DNA of 42,698 bases from Candidatus Latescibacterota bacterium. GTDB lineage: Bacteria; Latescibacterota; UBA2968; UBA8231. The stretch's first letter is position 1, and every line of letters begins with the position of its first letter. The translations under genes and the position numbers were made by a program. The notes beneath the pieces were generated by a model that was not told the DNA's origin, searched no databases, and saw only the letters and a program-made list of their open reading frames with translations. Where the stretch lies: positions 1 through 42,698 of the forward strand of contig JACPJE010000215.1 of the NCBI GenBank assembly GCA_016187725.1, written 5' to 3'. Positions 6,886 to 15,097 of the stretch are shown piece after piece.

Positions 6886-9648
6886 TCAGGTTCCCAACCC
6901 TTCCAGGCTGGCCTGCAGTCTTGCCAGTCCGAGGTGGTACTCTGCCCGGCGCTGGCGTTCCTTTTCGACTACCTCTGGAGGAGCATTCCCGATGAATTGT
7001 GGGTTGGTCAACTTGGTTTCCTGGCTCTGCAGCAATTTCTGAAACTTGGCGATTTCGCGGCCCAAGCGCTGCCGTTCCAGCCCTGCATCCGCCGGGGTAT
7101 CCTGGACCACATGGACTTCTACCTGACCCAATGCCTTGCTCCCCGCTGCCCGGGGCACCGTCAGCTCAAGCCCCATTTCGAGCGGTTCCGCCCTGGTCAG
7201 CACCTCTAGATAGCGCCCTTGCTTTTCCAGCGACGCCAGTTCCTGCTGGTTCTGGGTCGAGATCACCACCCTGGTTTTCTTCCCTGGAGGGATATTCATC
7301 TCGCTGCGCAAGGTCCTGACCGCAGTCACCAATTCCTGCAGGCTCTGCATCTGGGATTCTGCCTCAGGCGCCAGGTTCTGAGGAGTCTCCTCAGGCCAGG
7401 GCGCCACCATCAGACCCTGCGCTGCAGGCCGGGCCGAGGCCGGCAGCGCCTGCCAGAGCGCTTCGGTCAGGAAGGGCATGACCGGGTGGAGCAACCGCAG
7501 CACCTGTTCCAGGGTCTGCACCAGGACTTGCTGGACCTGGCCCTTCCCCCCCTTGTCGCAGAGTCTGAGTTTGGCCAGTTCCAAGTACCAGTCGCAGTAG
7601 TCGTGCCAGACAAATTCGTAGAGGGCGCGCACCGCTTCGCTGAAGCGGTATTCGGCAAGGCAGGCGTTGACCTGGGCAATGACCCGGGCCAGCCGGCTCA
7701 GAATCCAGCGATCTGCCAGCTCCTCTGGGTGCTGATCTGGAGCAGCAGGGGCGTAATCCTCCAAATTCATCAGGACAAAGCGGGCGGCATTCCACAGCTT
7801 GGTGCCGAAGTTGCGCCCGGTTTCGGCGATGGCCGAGGATTTCACCTGGTTGTCTTTTATTTCGGCATCGAAACGCACATCCTGTACCGCCCCGGCTTGG
7901 TACAAGAGGCTGAAGCGGGTGGCATCCGCTCCGTAAAGTCTTACCAGATCGAGAGGATTGAGACCAGTGCCCAGGCTCTTGCTCATCCGCCGGCCATCCT
8001 TGGTCAGGACCGTGGGATGCACCAGCACCCTCCTGAAGGGTATCTGGCCGACGCATTCCAGCGAGGTCATGGCCATCCTCAACACCCACAGATGGAGGAT
8101 ATCCCGGGCGGTTATCATCAGATCCGTCGGGTAAAAACAGGACAACTCCCGGGTTTGCCGGGGCCACCCTAGTGTGGCAAAGGGCCAGAGGGCCGAGGAG
8201 AACCAGGTATCCAGCACATCCGGATCCTGTACCCATGCCGCTCCGCCGCACCCTTGGCAAACCCCCGGGGCTTCGATGCCCACCACCGGGCGGGCTCCCT
8301 TTTCCACCGAGACCCTGAAACTGCCTTCAGCGAGGGCTCGTTCTGGTTCCATCCCCCCCAGCGGTATGAGACCAGGACCGCTGCAGGTGCGGCAGTACCA
8401 GGCCGGTATGCGGTGCCCCCACCAGATCTGCCTGGATATGGCCCAGTCGCGGATGTTGCGCAGCCATTCAGCGGCATAGATGCGAAAACGGTCCGGGGTG
8501 TACCCAATCTCACCCCGCTCGATAAAAGGCAGGGCCTCGCAGGCCAGCGCCTTCATGTCCATGAACCACTGCTCCATGAGCAGTGGCTCGATAGCGGTAC
8601 CGCATTTGTCGTGATGGGGCACGGCGTGTTCGTGCGGGTCCGCCTTGACCAGGAGGCCGGCTTCTTCGAGCGACCGCACCACTGCGCGGCGGCAGGCCAG
8701 CCGGTCCAGGCCCTGGTAAGCGCCGGCCGCCTCGGTCATGTGGCCGTCAAAGCCGATGACCTGGATCTGAGGCAGGTGATGGCGCTGGCCCACCTCGTAA
8801 TCGTTTGGATCGTGGGCCGGGGTGATTTTCACCGCTCCGCTGCCCATCTCCGGGTCTGCGTACTCATCGGGGACAATGGGGATGAGCCGGTCCATCAGCG
8901 GCAGCCTCACCAGCTTCCCCACCGCTGACTGCCACCGCAGGTCAGCTGGGTGCACCGCCACCCCGGTATCCCCCAGCATGGTCTCGGGCCGGGTGGTGGC
9001 CACCACCACGTCTGGCCCCCCCTCCGCCCCGGGATAGCGGATATGCCACAGCTTGCCTTGAACCAGCCCTTCTTCGGTCTCCAGGTCCGAAATGACCGTC
9101 CCGCACGAGGGGCACCAGTTGATCATCCGGGTGCCCCGGTAGATCCACCCCTTTCCGGCAAACCGCTCAAAAGCCCTCAGCACCGCCTCGGCATACTCCT
9201 TATCGAGGGTGAAGCGGGTGCGTCTCCAGTCGTAGCTGAGCCCGAGTTTGCGCATCTGGCTGAGGATGGCGCCTCCGTACTTCTCCTTCCAGATCCAGAC
9301 CCGCTCCAGGAAAGCCGCCCTGCCCAAGTCGTACCGGTTCTTTCCTTCGGTGCGGCCCAGCTCCTCCTCCACCTTCATCTGGGTGGCGATGCCGGCGTGG
9401 TCGGTCCCGGGCAGACAGAGGGTCTCGTACCCCTGCATGCGCTTCCAGCGCACCACGGCATCGTGGATGGCGTGCTGCATGGCATGGCCCATGTGCAGCT
9501 CGCCAGTCACATTGGGGGGAGGGATGGTGATACAGAAGGGGGTGCGCCCGGAATCCGTCTCGGCGCGAAAGAAACCCCGGCTTTCCCAGTGGGCGTACCA
9601 CTGCTCCTCAAGGGCCTGTGGGTCATAGTGTTTGGGCAGGATATCCAT
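6886..9648 (-). CDS. valS: Valyl-tRNA synthetase
   Basis: 920 aa from the chosen start. Class Ia synthetase that charges tRNA-Val, with an editing domain that removes mischarged threonine. Visible in order: HIGH as HMGH in PPNVTGELHMGHAMQH; editing domain start with TTRPETMLGDTGVAVHP; the WWGHRIPAWYC segment; KMSKS as GRRMSKSLGTGLNPLDL; the anticodon-binding domain; and the C-terminal arm ending ARLQASLEGLGT. The open frame extends up to 9702, but GGAGG lies 5 bases before the ATG at 9648 (and 2 before an adjacent in-frame ATG at 9651), and the protein begins MDILPKHYDPQALEEQWY as in other ValS. It is the first gene of a valS-ompA-rqcH unit with a strong promoter. Confidence 0.96.
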   Translation of the reverse strand: MDILPKHYDPQALEEQWYAHWESRGFFRAETDSGRTPFCITIPPPNVTGELHMGHAMQHAIHDAVVRWKRMQGYETLCLPGTDHAGIATQMKVEEELGRTEGKNRYDLGRAAFLERVWIWKEKYGGAILSQMRKLGLSYDWRRTRFTLDKEYAEAVLRAFERFAGKGWIYRGTRMINWCPSCGTVISDLETEEGLVQGKLWHIRYPGAEGGPDVVVATTRPETMLGDTGVAVHPADLRWQSAVGKLVRLPLMDRLIPIVPDEYADPEMGSGAVKITPAHDPNDYEVGQRHHLPQIQVIGFDGHMTEAAGAYQGLDRLACRRAVVRSLEEAGLLVKADPHEHAVPHHDKCGTAIEPLLMEQWFMDMKALACEALPFIERGEIGYTPDRFRIYAAEWLRNIRDWAISRQIWWGHRIPAWYCRTCSGPGLIPLGGMEPERALAEGSFRVSVEKGARPVVGIEAPGVCQGCGGAAWVQDPDVLDTWFSSALWPFATLGWPRQTRELSCFYPTDLMITARDILHLWVLRMAMTSLECVGQIPFRRVLVHPTVLTKDGRRMSKSLGTGLNPLDLVRLYGADATRFSLLYQAGAVQDVRFDAEIKDNQVKSSAIAETGRNFGTKLWNAARFVLMNLEDYAPAAPDQHPEELADRWILSRLARVIAQVNACLAEYRFSEAVRALYEFVWHDYCDWYLELAKLRLCDKGGKGQVQQVLVQTLEQVLRLLHPVMPFLTEALWQALPASARPAAQGLMVAPWPEETPQNLAPEAESQMQSLQELVTAVRTLRSEMNIPPGKKTRVVISTQNQQELASLEKQGRYLEVLTRAEPLEMGLELTVPRAAGSKALGQVEVHVVQDTPADAGLERQRLGREIAKFQKLLQSQETKLTNPQFIGNAPPEVVEKERQRRAEYHLGLARLQASLEGLGT

Positions 9649-9711
9649 CATCGCCTCCACCCGGGAAAAAAGTATCTGGCGAACCGGCGCATCTAGTTGC
9701 ATATTTATAGA

Positions 9712-9740
9712 AATATAGAGGCCCCCCAGGTGCTTGACAA
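9712..9740 (-). promoter_or_regulatory. valS: Sigma70-type promoter for valS
   Basis: On the minus strand, -35 TTGTCA (9740-9735), 17-base spacer, -10 TATATT (9717-9712). The predicted start near 9705 gives a leader of about 57 nt before the valS ATG. I see no T-box features in that leader. The plus strand also has TTGACA at 9734-9739, but no -10 follows at the right distance. Confidence 0.75.
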
Positions 9741-9817
9741 ACCTCTCTCCTTTCCTGGAAGATCCTCATTTCTCCCCGCTTTGTTTCCCCTGCTTGCCAT
9801 CCCTCACCCCTGCGCGC

Positions 9818-9946
9818 ATGACTAGGGCTATTCAGTTGTGCCTCAAAACCACAGAAATGGTCCTGGGATGGATCCTGCTGCTCATTCTCGTCGGTTTCTG
9901 CGTCGGTGCCATTCCGGTTCTCTGCCTGGCTCTTTTTTGGCTATGA
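9818..9946 (+). CDS. Possible 42-aa membrane peptide coupled to murQ
   Basis: An ATG at 9818 opens 42 codons. A 12-residue head is followed by one long hydrophobic stretch (EMVLGWILLLILVGFCVGAI, then PVLCLALFWL), and the stop overlaps the murQ ATG by 4 bases (9943-9946). The overlap and the single membrane helix argue for a real coupled peptide. Against it, no Shine-Dalgarno sequence precedes the ATG and no homologous family comes to mind. If the peptide is not translated, the 290-base valS-murQ gap holds only the valS promoter. Confidence 0.3.
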   Translation: MTRAIQLCLKTTEMVLGWILLLILVGFCVGAIPVLCLALFWL

Positions 9947-10866
9947 ACGGCGTTTCCTGGGCAGACCTGCTCACCGAACAGCGCAATCCGGCCAGTGAGC
10001 ACATCGACGAGTTACCCACCCTCGGCATCCTGGCCCTCATCAATCGGGAGGATGCACAGGTCGCCTTGGCGGTTGAGCGGGAATTGACCGCCATTGCCAG
10101 CGCCGTGGAGCTGGTGGTCGAGGCCATACGCCGGGGTGGCCGGCTCTTTTATCTGGGTGCCGGCACCAGTGGCCGGCTCGGAATTCTCGATGCCGCTGAA
10201 TGCCCCCCCACGTATAATACTCCACCCGAACTGGTCCAGGCCCTGATCGCCGGCGGTGCCCATGCCGTCTTTCAGGCTGTGGAGGGGGCCGAGGATCGCC
10301 GTGAACAGGCGGCGTTGGACCTTCAGGAGCGCCGATTATCCAGACAGGATGCCCTGGTGGGCATCGCCGCCAGTGGGGTCACCCCCTATGTCCTGGGAGG
10401 TATCGAGTACGCCCGCCGGCTGGGGGCCGCCACGATTTTCTTCACCTGCAGCCCCAGCGCTGCCTGCGCCGTGGAAGCGGATGTAAAGATCGCCCCCAGG
10501 GTGGGCCCCGAGGTCATCACTGGATCGACCCGCATGAAGGCAGGCACCGCCACCAAACTGGTACTCAACATGATTTCCACTGCCTCCATGGTCCGCCTGG
10601 GCAAGACCTATGGTAACCTGATGGTGGATCTGCAGCCCAAGAACGCCAAATTGCGCGACCGCAGCTGCCGTATTCTGGCCACTCTGACTACCCTTGCTGA
10701 AGCAGAGGCCAGCCGGGTGCTGGCCTCCGCAGGAGGAGATTTGAAGGCGGCCCTGGTCATGGGGTTGTGCAAGCTCGAACCGGAACCTGCACGGCAATTG
10801 CTCTCCCGGTGCGGCGGCAGGGTCAAGGAGGCTGTTCAGCGCCACCGCCAATTGGTGCTTCAGTGA
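9943..10866 (+). CDS. murQ: N-acetylmuramic acid 6-phosphate etherase
   Basis: 307 aa from the ATG at 9943. MurQ cleaves the D-lactyl ether of MurNAc-6-phosphate to give GlcNAc-6-phosphate, a step in reuse of murein sugars. The SIS-fold signatures are clear: FYLGAGTSGRLGILDAAECP (sugar-phosphate site), AVEGAEDRR and GSTRMKAGTATKLVLNM. The length is standard. The open frame continues upstream to 9838, but that part reads against the hydrophobic peptide in another frame and has no MurQ similarity. No muropeptide kinase or PTS gene is adjacent. Instead it leads a five-gene coupled operon, which suggests the product feeds, or is fed by, those enzymes. Confidence 0.95.
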   Translation: MNGVSWADLLTEQRNPASEHIDELPTLGILALINREDAQVALAVERELTAIASAVELVVEAIRRGGRLFYLGAGTSGRLGILDAAECPPTYNTPPELVQALIAGGAHAVFQAVEGAEDRREQAALDLQERRLSRQDALVGIAASGVTPYVLGGIEYARRLGAATIFFTCSPSAACAVEADVKIAPRVGPEVITGSTRMKAGTATKLVLNMISTASMVRLGKTYGNLMVDLQPKNAKLRDRSCRILATLTTLAEAEASRVLASAGGDLKAALVMGLCKLEPEPARQLLSRCGGRVKEAVQRHRQLVLQ

Positions 10867-11801
10867 GATTCAGGCTACTGGGTTCCACGGATTTGGAGGT
10901 ATCAGCCCTGGGCCTGGGCACCGTGGAACTGGGCATACCCTATGGCATTGGAACCCCGGCTCCCCCCGGTGATTCGGACTGTATCCGCTTGCTGCGCCGT
11001 GCCTTTGAACGGGGAATTCGCTATTTTGACACTGCAGCTGGTTATGGCCGGAGTGAAGAATTGCTGGGCAGAGCCTTTCCTTCGAGCACCTCCCGGCCCG
11101 TCATCGCCACCAAGGCGGCCATATGCTGCCCAGCAGACGGCTCATTGCTGACTGGCAAGCCCCTTGCCCGCCATATTGAGGATTCTGTCCAGAGCAGCCT
11201 CAGGTCGCTGGGGGTACAGGAACTGGATCTGCTCCAGATTCACGCCCCTGACAGCGGGGATTTTATCAGCGAGGACTTGTTGGCAATCATGGTCTCCTTT
11301 GCCCGCCGCGGGGTGGTCCGCCACTGGGGGGTATCCACCTATGGCGAGGAGCAACCCCTCCAGGCCTTGAACCACCCGCGGACCTTTCGCACCCTGCAGG
11401 TGGCCTATAACCTGTTGGACCGACGCCTTTCGCGCACTATCTTTCCATCCTGCTACCGGTTGGGAGTGGGCCTGGTTCTGCGTTCCGTCTTTCTCAAAGG
11501 CGCCTTGTCAGCGCGCCTGGATTCCCTGCCCGGCCACCTGGCCCCATTGCACCGCGCAGGGCTACAGGCGCGCATCCTGGCCGATGGGCTGGGCATCTCC
11601 CTGCCAGCCCTGGCCCTGCGCTTTGCCGCCTTCCAGCCGCAGGCCCATGTGGTGCTGGTCGGCACTGCGGACCTCGGGGAATTGGAGGCTGACCTGGCAG
11701 CCTTTGCCGCCGGCCCTCTGCCTGCCGAAGCACTGGCCAGGATCGAGGAAATAGCAATCGGAGACCAAGCCCTCCTGAACCCGGGAAACTGGGGGATTTA
11801 A
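10863..11801 (+). CDS. Aldo/keto reductase
   Basis: 312 aa starting at a GTG that overlaps the murQ stop (GTGA, 10863-10866). The protein begins VRFRLLGSTDLEVSALGLGT, the normal AKR start. The catalytic tetrad of the family is readable: Asp in YFDTAAGYG, Tyr in GYGRSEELLG, Lys in VIATKAA and His in LLQIHAP. This predicts an NAD(P)H-dependent carbonyl reductase or sugar/alcohol dehydrogenase in the cytoplasm; the substrate cannot be inferred. Coupling to murQ suggests a carbonyl or hydroxy-acid intermediate of the same pathway. Confidence 0.92.
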   Translation: MRFRLLGSTDLEVSALGLGTVELGIPYGIGTPAPPGDSDCIRLLRRAFERGIRYFDTAAGYGRSEELLGRAFPSSTSRPVIATKAAICCPADGSLLTGKPLARHIEDSVQSSLRSLGVQELDLLQIHAPDSGDFISEDLLAIMVSFARRGVVRHWGVSTYGEEQPLQALNHPRTFRTLQVAYNLLDRRLSRTIFPSCYRLGVGLVLRSVFLKGALSARLDSLPGHLAPLHRAGLQARILADGLGISLPALALRFAAFQPQAHVVLVGTADLGELEADLAAFAAGPLPAEALARIEEIAIGDQALLNPGNWGI

Positions 11802-11829
11802 ACCATCGCCCTTGGACGGAGAAAGGGAT

Positions 11830-12231
11830 ATGCCGCAAATTGGGTACCGCCAATGGGGTCTGATCCCGGCCGACACTGATCCGACCCTTGGCCAGCTCTA
11901 TACCTCCAGACCTCCCATGATGACGGCACTGGCTGTCGATAAAAACACCAGCCTCGTCTTCAAGTTGGCCAAAACTGCGCCCCAGATCCTGGTCCAGGTC
12001 GAGGTTACTGCCCTGTCCGGGGAAAAATGCCAGCTGCCCCTCCTCCAGTTGTTCACTGGCCCAACTGGAGAACAATTCCGCCAGCTGGAGACCTCTCCCT
12101 GGGCAAAAATCCAGGAAGGGCTGTTCCTGATTTTCACTGCCCAGTTCGATAAGCCCGATTCCTTCATCAAGCTCCAATACACCCAGAACCACCCCTTGGT
12201 CGTCAACAGGATCACCTTTTCCACCCCATGA
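11830..12231 (+). CDS. Hypothetical protein in the murQ operon
   Basis: 133 aa from an ATG preceded by GGAGAAAGGGAT. No family recognised. It has no signal peptide or membrane segment. The composition suggests beta strands (LVFKLAK, ILVQVEVTAL, GLFLIFTAQF, PLVVNRITF) and a soluble small beta-sandwich, possibly carbohydrate-related in shape, though that is only an impression. It follows the reductase by 28 bases, and its stop overlaps the next ATG by 4 bases, so it belongs to the same transcript. An in-frame TTG at 11812 would add six residues. Confidence 0.7.
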   Translation: MPQIGYRQWGLIPADTDPTLGQLYTSRPPMMTALAVDKNTSLVFKLAKTAPQILVQVEVTALSGEKCQLPLLQLFTGPTGEQFRQLETSPWAKIQEGLFLIFTAQFDKPDSFIKLQYTQNHPLVVNRITFSTP

Positions 12232-13328
12232 TCGACTCGGCAGAGCTGCTGGGAAGGAGTATCGACCAAATACCTACCCCGGCGCTGCTGGTGGATCTGG
12301 AGGTTTTCGAGTCCAACCTGCGCCGTCTGGCGGCCTTTTGCCAGGCGCATCAGGTCGCCTGGCGCCCCCACACCAAAGCCCATAAATCCCCCCACATCGC
12401 CCGCCTGCAACTGGAAGCTGGCGCCTGCGGCATCACCTGCGCCAAACTGAGCGAAGCAGAATTGATGGCCGAGCACGGCATCGGCGATATCCTCATCGCC
12501 AACCAGATCGTCACCCCTGCCAAGCTCCTGCGCCTGGCCCAGTTGCAGCGACGCGCCAAGGTGATGGTAGCAGTGGACAATATCCAGGCTGTCCCCCTGC
12601 TCCGCGATGCGGCTCAACGAGCCCACGCCCGGATTCCCCTGCTCATCGAGGTGGATATCGGCATGAAGCGCTGCGGGGTACAACCAGGCCTCGAGGCTCT
12701 TGAACTGGCCCGTTCCATCTGCCAGGCCCCTGAACTGATCCTCCGGGGCCTGATGGGCTACGAAGGGCATGTGCTCACTCTCCGACCTCCCGAGGCCAAG
12801 AGCGCGGCTTGCGCCCAGGCCTTGAACCTCCTCATAACAACGCGCGATCTGCTGCTGTCCCATGGCCTGCCAGTGGAGACCATCAGCGCCGGGGGCACCG
12901 GCTCCTACCAGCTCACTGCAACCCATCCTGGGATCACCGAAATCCAGGCGGGTGGGGGCATCTTCATGGACGCCATGTACCGCCAGGTCTTCTCGGTCAC
13001 CGACCTCGACTATGCCCTGACCATCCTGACCACGGTGACCAGCAGGCAATCGACCCACGTGGTCGTCGACGCCGGCTTCAAGACCATGTCCGCCTTTCAC
13101 CATCCCCCCCAGGTACTGGGTCGGGAGGACCTCAAACTGCGCTACCTCTCCGCCGAACACGGGGTATTCGAGATCGAGGCCGGACCCGGCCCCCAGATCG
13201 GCGAACTCGTGCAATTCGTCGCCGGGTACAGCGATTCCACCACCTTCCTCCACGATTTCTTCCTCGGCATGCGCCAGGGCAAGGTCGAGCAGGTGTGGGA
13301 GATCCTCGGCCGCGGCAAACTGTATTGA
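12228..13328 (+). CDS. D-threonine aldolase/DSD1-like PLP enzyme (alanine-racemase fold)
   Basis: 366 aa. Fold-type III PLP enzyme: PTPALLVDLEVFESNLRRL start, Schiff-base Lys50 in RPHTKAHKSP, TCAKLSEAELMAEHGI, EVDIGMKRCGV, and a phosphate-binding glycine run (ISAGGTGSY, IQAGGGIFMDAMY). Relatives cleave D-3-hydroxy amino acids (D-threonine or hydroxy-aspartate aldolases) or dehydrate D-serine, and use a metal held by a C-terminal H-x-C or H-x-D motif. By eye that position reads Tyr334-Ser335-Asp336 (GYSDSTTFLHD), so the metal site may differ. Both ends overlap neighbours by 4 bases. A D-amino acid enzyme next to murQ suggests use of cell-wall or D-amino acid material. Confidence 0.88.
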   Translation: MIDSAELLGRSIDQIPTPALLVDLEVFESNLRRLAAFCQAHQVAWRPHTKAHKSPHIARLQLEAGACGITCAKLSEAELMAEHGIGDILIANQIVTPAKLLRLAQLQRRAKVMVAVDNIQAVPLLRDAAQRAHARIPLLIEVDIGMKRCGVQPGLEALELARSICQAPELILRGLMGYEGHVLTLRPPEAKSAACAQALNLLITTRDLLLSHGLPVETISAGGTGSYQLTATHPGITEIQAGGGIFMDAMYRQVFSVTDLDYALTILTTVTSRQSTHVVVDAGFKTMSAFHHPPQVLGREDLKLRYLSAEHGVFEIEAGPGPQIGELVQFVAGYSDSTTFLHDFFLGMRQGKVEQVWEILGRGKLY

Positions 13329-14476
13329 ACCTGCTGCTGATCTCCATCGACAGTCTGCGGCTCGACGCGGTCTCGCGCACCAATCCCCGCATTCGCACCC
13401 CCCGCTTCGACTCCTCGAGCCGGGATTTCTGCTTTACCGACCGCTGCTTTTCCGTCTCCTCTGCCACCAGACCGGTCCACACCACCCTGTTCACCGGACT
13501 CTATCCCTTTGAACACGGGGTCACCAGCCAGCGCAGCCCGGCCATGCGCCAGGGGATTCCCCACCTTTTTGAGTTGCTCGCAGGGCAGGGCTACCAGGTC
13601 GGGGCCTTCTCTGAGGCCGCCTCGATCTTCTCAGGTCTGGAGTATGCGCCCTGGATAAGCGAGTGGGTGCCAGGAGCGGTGGAGCGGTTTCTCGAAACCA
13701 CTGGCCCCCGCCTGCTCTTTCTCCATTGCTGGGGCACCCACGCCCCCTATGGGGCCGCGGATGGCAAAGCCCTGGGCACGACGGCCCGGCTCTTGCGGGA
13801 AGGCCGGCGGGCGCAGGTGCTGGCCCTCTATCAGCGGGCGGTGGAACGCGTTCTTGAATCCCAGATCGCCCCCTTGCTGGACAGCCTGGACCTGGGGGAA
13901 TGGGTGGTCCTGATCCTGGGGGATCACGGGGAGCGTTGGGCAGCAGAGGAAATCTACCACGGGCAGACCCTGGACAACGCCGTCCTGCGGGTGCCCCTGT
14001 ACCTGCACGTCCCCGGGACCGGCAACCCGCCCCTGCCAGACCCCCTGTGCTCACTGGTGGACATCTTCCCGACCCTGGAAGCCCTCTTCGACCTCCAGGC
14101 CGGGTACCGGGGGTACGGCCGCGACCTGCGGCGGGAGGAGCGTCCGGCGCTGTACCTGGCTCAGATTGAACCCGTCGCAACCAGGGAGGAATCCGGGCCT
14201 GATGAACCCTTGCTGGTCGGCAGACCCCCGGGGGGGCCTCAGTGGGCGCTCTTCGATGCCCTGCGGAAATTCACCTGGTGGGAGGAATCCGGAAAAAACC
14301 GGCTGGAGCGCACCTTCACCGGGGAGGAGTTGCCGGCTCAGGCCGGGGTGGTGGAGTATTTCACCAAGGCCAGGGAACAGTTGGTCTCGGCTTCGGCCTA
14401 TGCCCATCTCCCCCGGCCTCAGACCGCTGAGGACCGCGAGCTGGACCGCAGATTGCGGGAACTGGGGTATCTGTGA
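13325..14476 (+). CDS. Sulfatase/alkaline-phosphatase-superfamily hydrolase
   Basis: 383 aa starting at a TTG that overlaps the preceding stop (TTGA). The metal-site start is LLISIDSLRLD (Asp9). The nucleophile region is SSATRPVHTTLFTG (45-58), followed by LYPFEHGV. Later motifs are LHCWGTHAPYG and LGDHGERWAAEEIYHGQ, then RVPLYLHVPG, all typical of the sulfatase family. The usual C/S-x-P-x-R nucleophile motif is only loosely met: Ser45-Ser46-Ala47-Thr48-Arg49 would make a serine-type site, while alignment to the PSH-ASLLTG form puts Thr48 there. Sulfatase, phosphatase or phosphotransferase activity is therefore open. There is no signal peptide, so it acts in the cytoplasm. Last gene of the murQ operon. 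Confidence 0.85.
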   Translation: MNLLLISIDSLRLDAVSRTNPRIRTPRFDSSSRDFCFTDRCFSVSSATRPVHTTLFTGLYPFEHGVTSQRSPAMRQGIPHLFELLAGQGYQVGAFSEAASIFSGLEYAPWISEWVPGAVERFLETTGPRLLFLHCWGTHAPYGAADGKALGTTARLLREGRRAQVLALYQRAVERVLESQIAPLLDSLDLGEWVVLILGDHGERWAAEEIYHGQTLDNAVLRVPLYLHVPGTGNPPLPDPLCSLVDIFPTLEALFDLQAGYRGYGRDLRREERPALYLAQIEPVATREESGPDEPLLVGRPPGGPQWALFDALRKFTWWEESGKNRLERTFTGEELPAQAGVVEYFTKAREQLVSASAYAHLPRPQTAEDRELDRRLRELGYL

Positions 14477-14527
14477 CTGCCGGTGGGTACCGCTCTTCAG
14501 ACTTCGACGGCCTGCACTTGGCGATCT

Positions 14528-15097
14528 TCACGCGCTAGCGCCCGGTGGCCTGACCTCGGACCCAGGTCCCAGCCTCGAGTGGATGAGCCGCCAGCGTTCT
14601 GGATAGGAGGGATGGTCTAGGAGGGGAACAAAACCGAGCTTGAGATAGACCTTGATCGCCGGCAGCCGGAAATCGTCGGTGCGCAGCACAATGGGCCTTC
14701 GGGGCAATTCCAGGGCAGCGCCCAGGGCGGCGGCCGTGACCTGCACTCCCAGCCCCTTGCCCCGGTGCTGCGGGTGGGAGGCCACCCAACCGATCTCCCA
14801 GTACTCAGCGCCCTCTAGCTGGGTATCGTGCACCCCCGCACAGGCGGTCAACTGGCCGCCGCAGACCGCGAAGAACTGGTTCTTCAATCCCCCCCCCAGG
14901 ATCCCGGCGATGCGCTCCAGGCTCCACTCCCCCAGTTCGCCATTGGCGTTGAGCAGCTCCATCCACCCCGGTTCGTCCCCGGCCTGGAAAGGGCGCAACT
15001 GATAGCCTGCCGGCACCCCCTCCACCGCGGGCGGAGCGGGGTTCATGTACCCCATGCGCAACTGCGGCAGGTTTTCCTTTTTCGCCTCTTGCATCAC
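14528..15097 (-). CDS. GNAT family N-acetyltransferase
   Basis: 189 aa. The N-terminal 30 residues are unassigned; residues about 32-180 form a GNAT domain. Seen are YQLRPFQAGDEPGWMEL (first strand and helix), GWVASHPQHRGKGLGVQV (strand 4 with the Q/R-x-x-G-x-G/A acetyl-CoA loop) and IKVYLKLGFVPLL (C-terminal strand). The substrate is unknown; the layout recalls the acetyltransferase halves of mycothiol-synthase-like proteins. Its ATG overlaps the end of the nucleotidyltransferase gene (15094-15097). It is the last gene of the hemL operon and converges on the sulfatase gene across 51 bases with no terminator visible. Confidence 0.85.
   Translation of the reverse strand: MMQEAKKENLPQLRMGYMNPAPPAVEGVPAGYQLRPFQAGDEPGWMELLNANGELGEWSLERIAGILGGGLKNQFFAVCGGQLTACAGVHDTQLEGAEYWEIGWVASHPQHRGKGLGVQVTAAALGAALELPRRPIVLRTDDFRLPAIKVYLKLGFVPLLDHPSYPERWRLIHSRLGPGSEVRPPGASA

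Noticed and set aside
9734-9739. TTGACA on the plus strand as a murQ promoter
   Set aside because: No acceptable -10 lies 16-18 bases downstream; the box is part of the minus-strand valS promoter.
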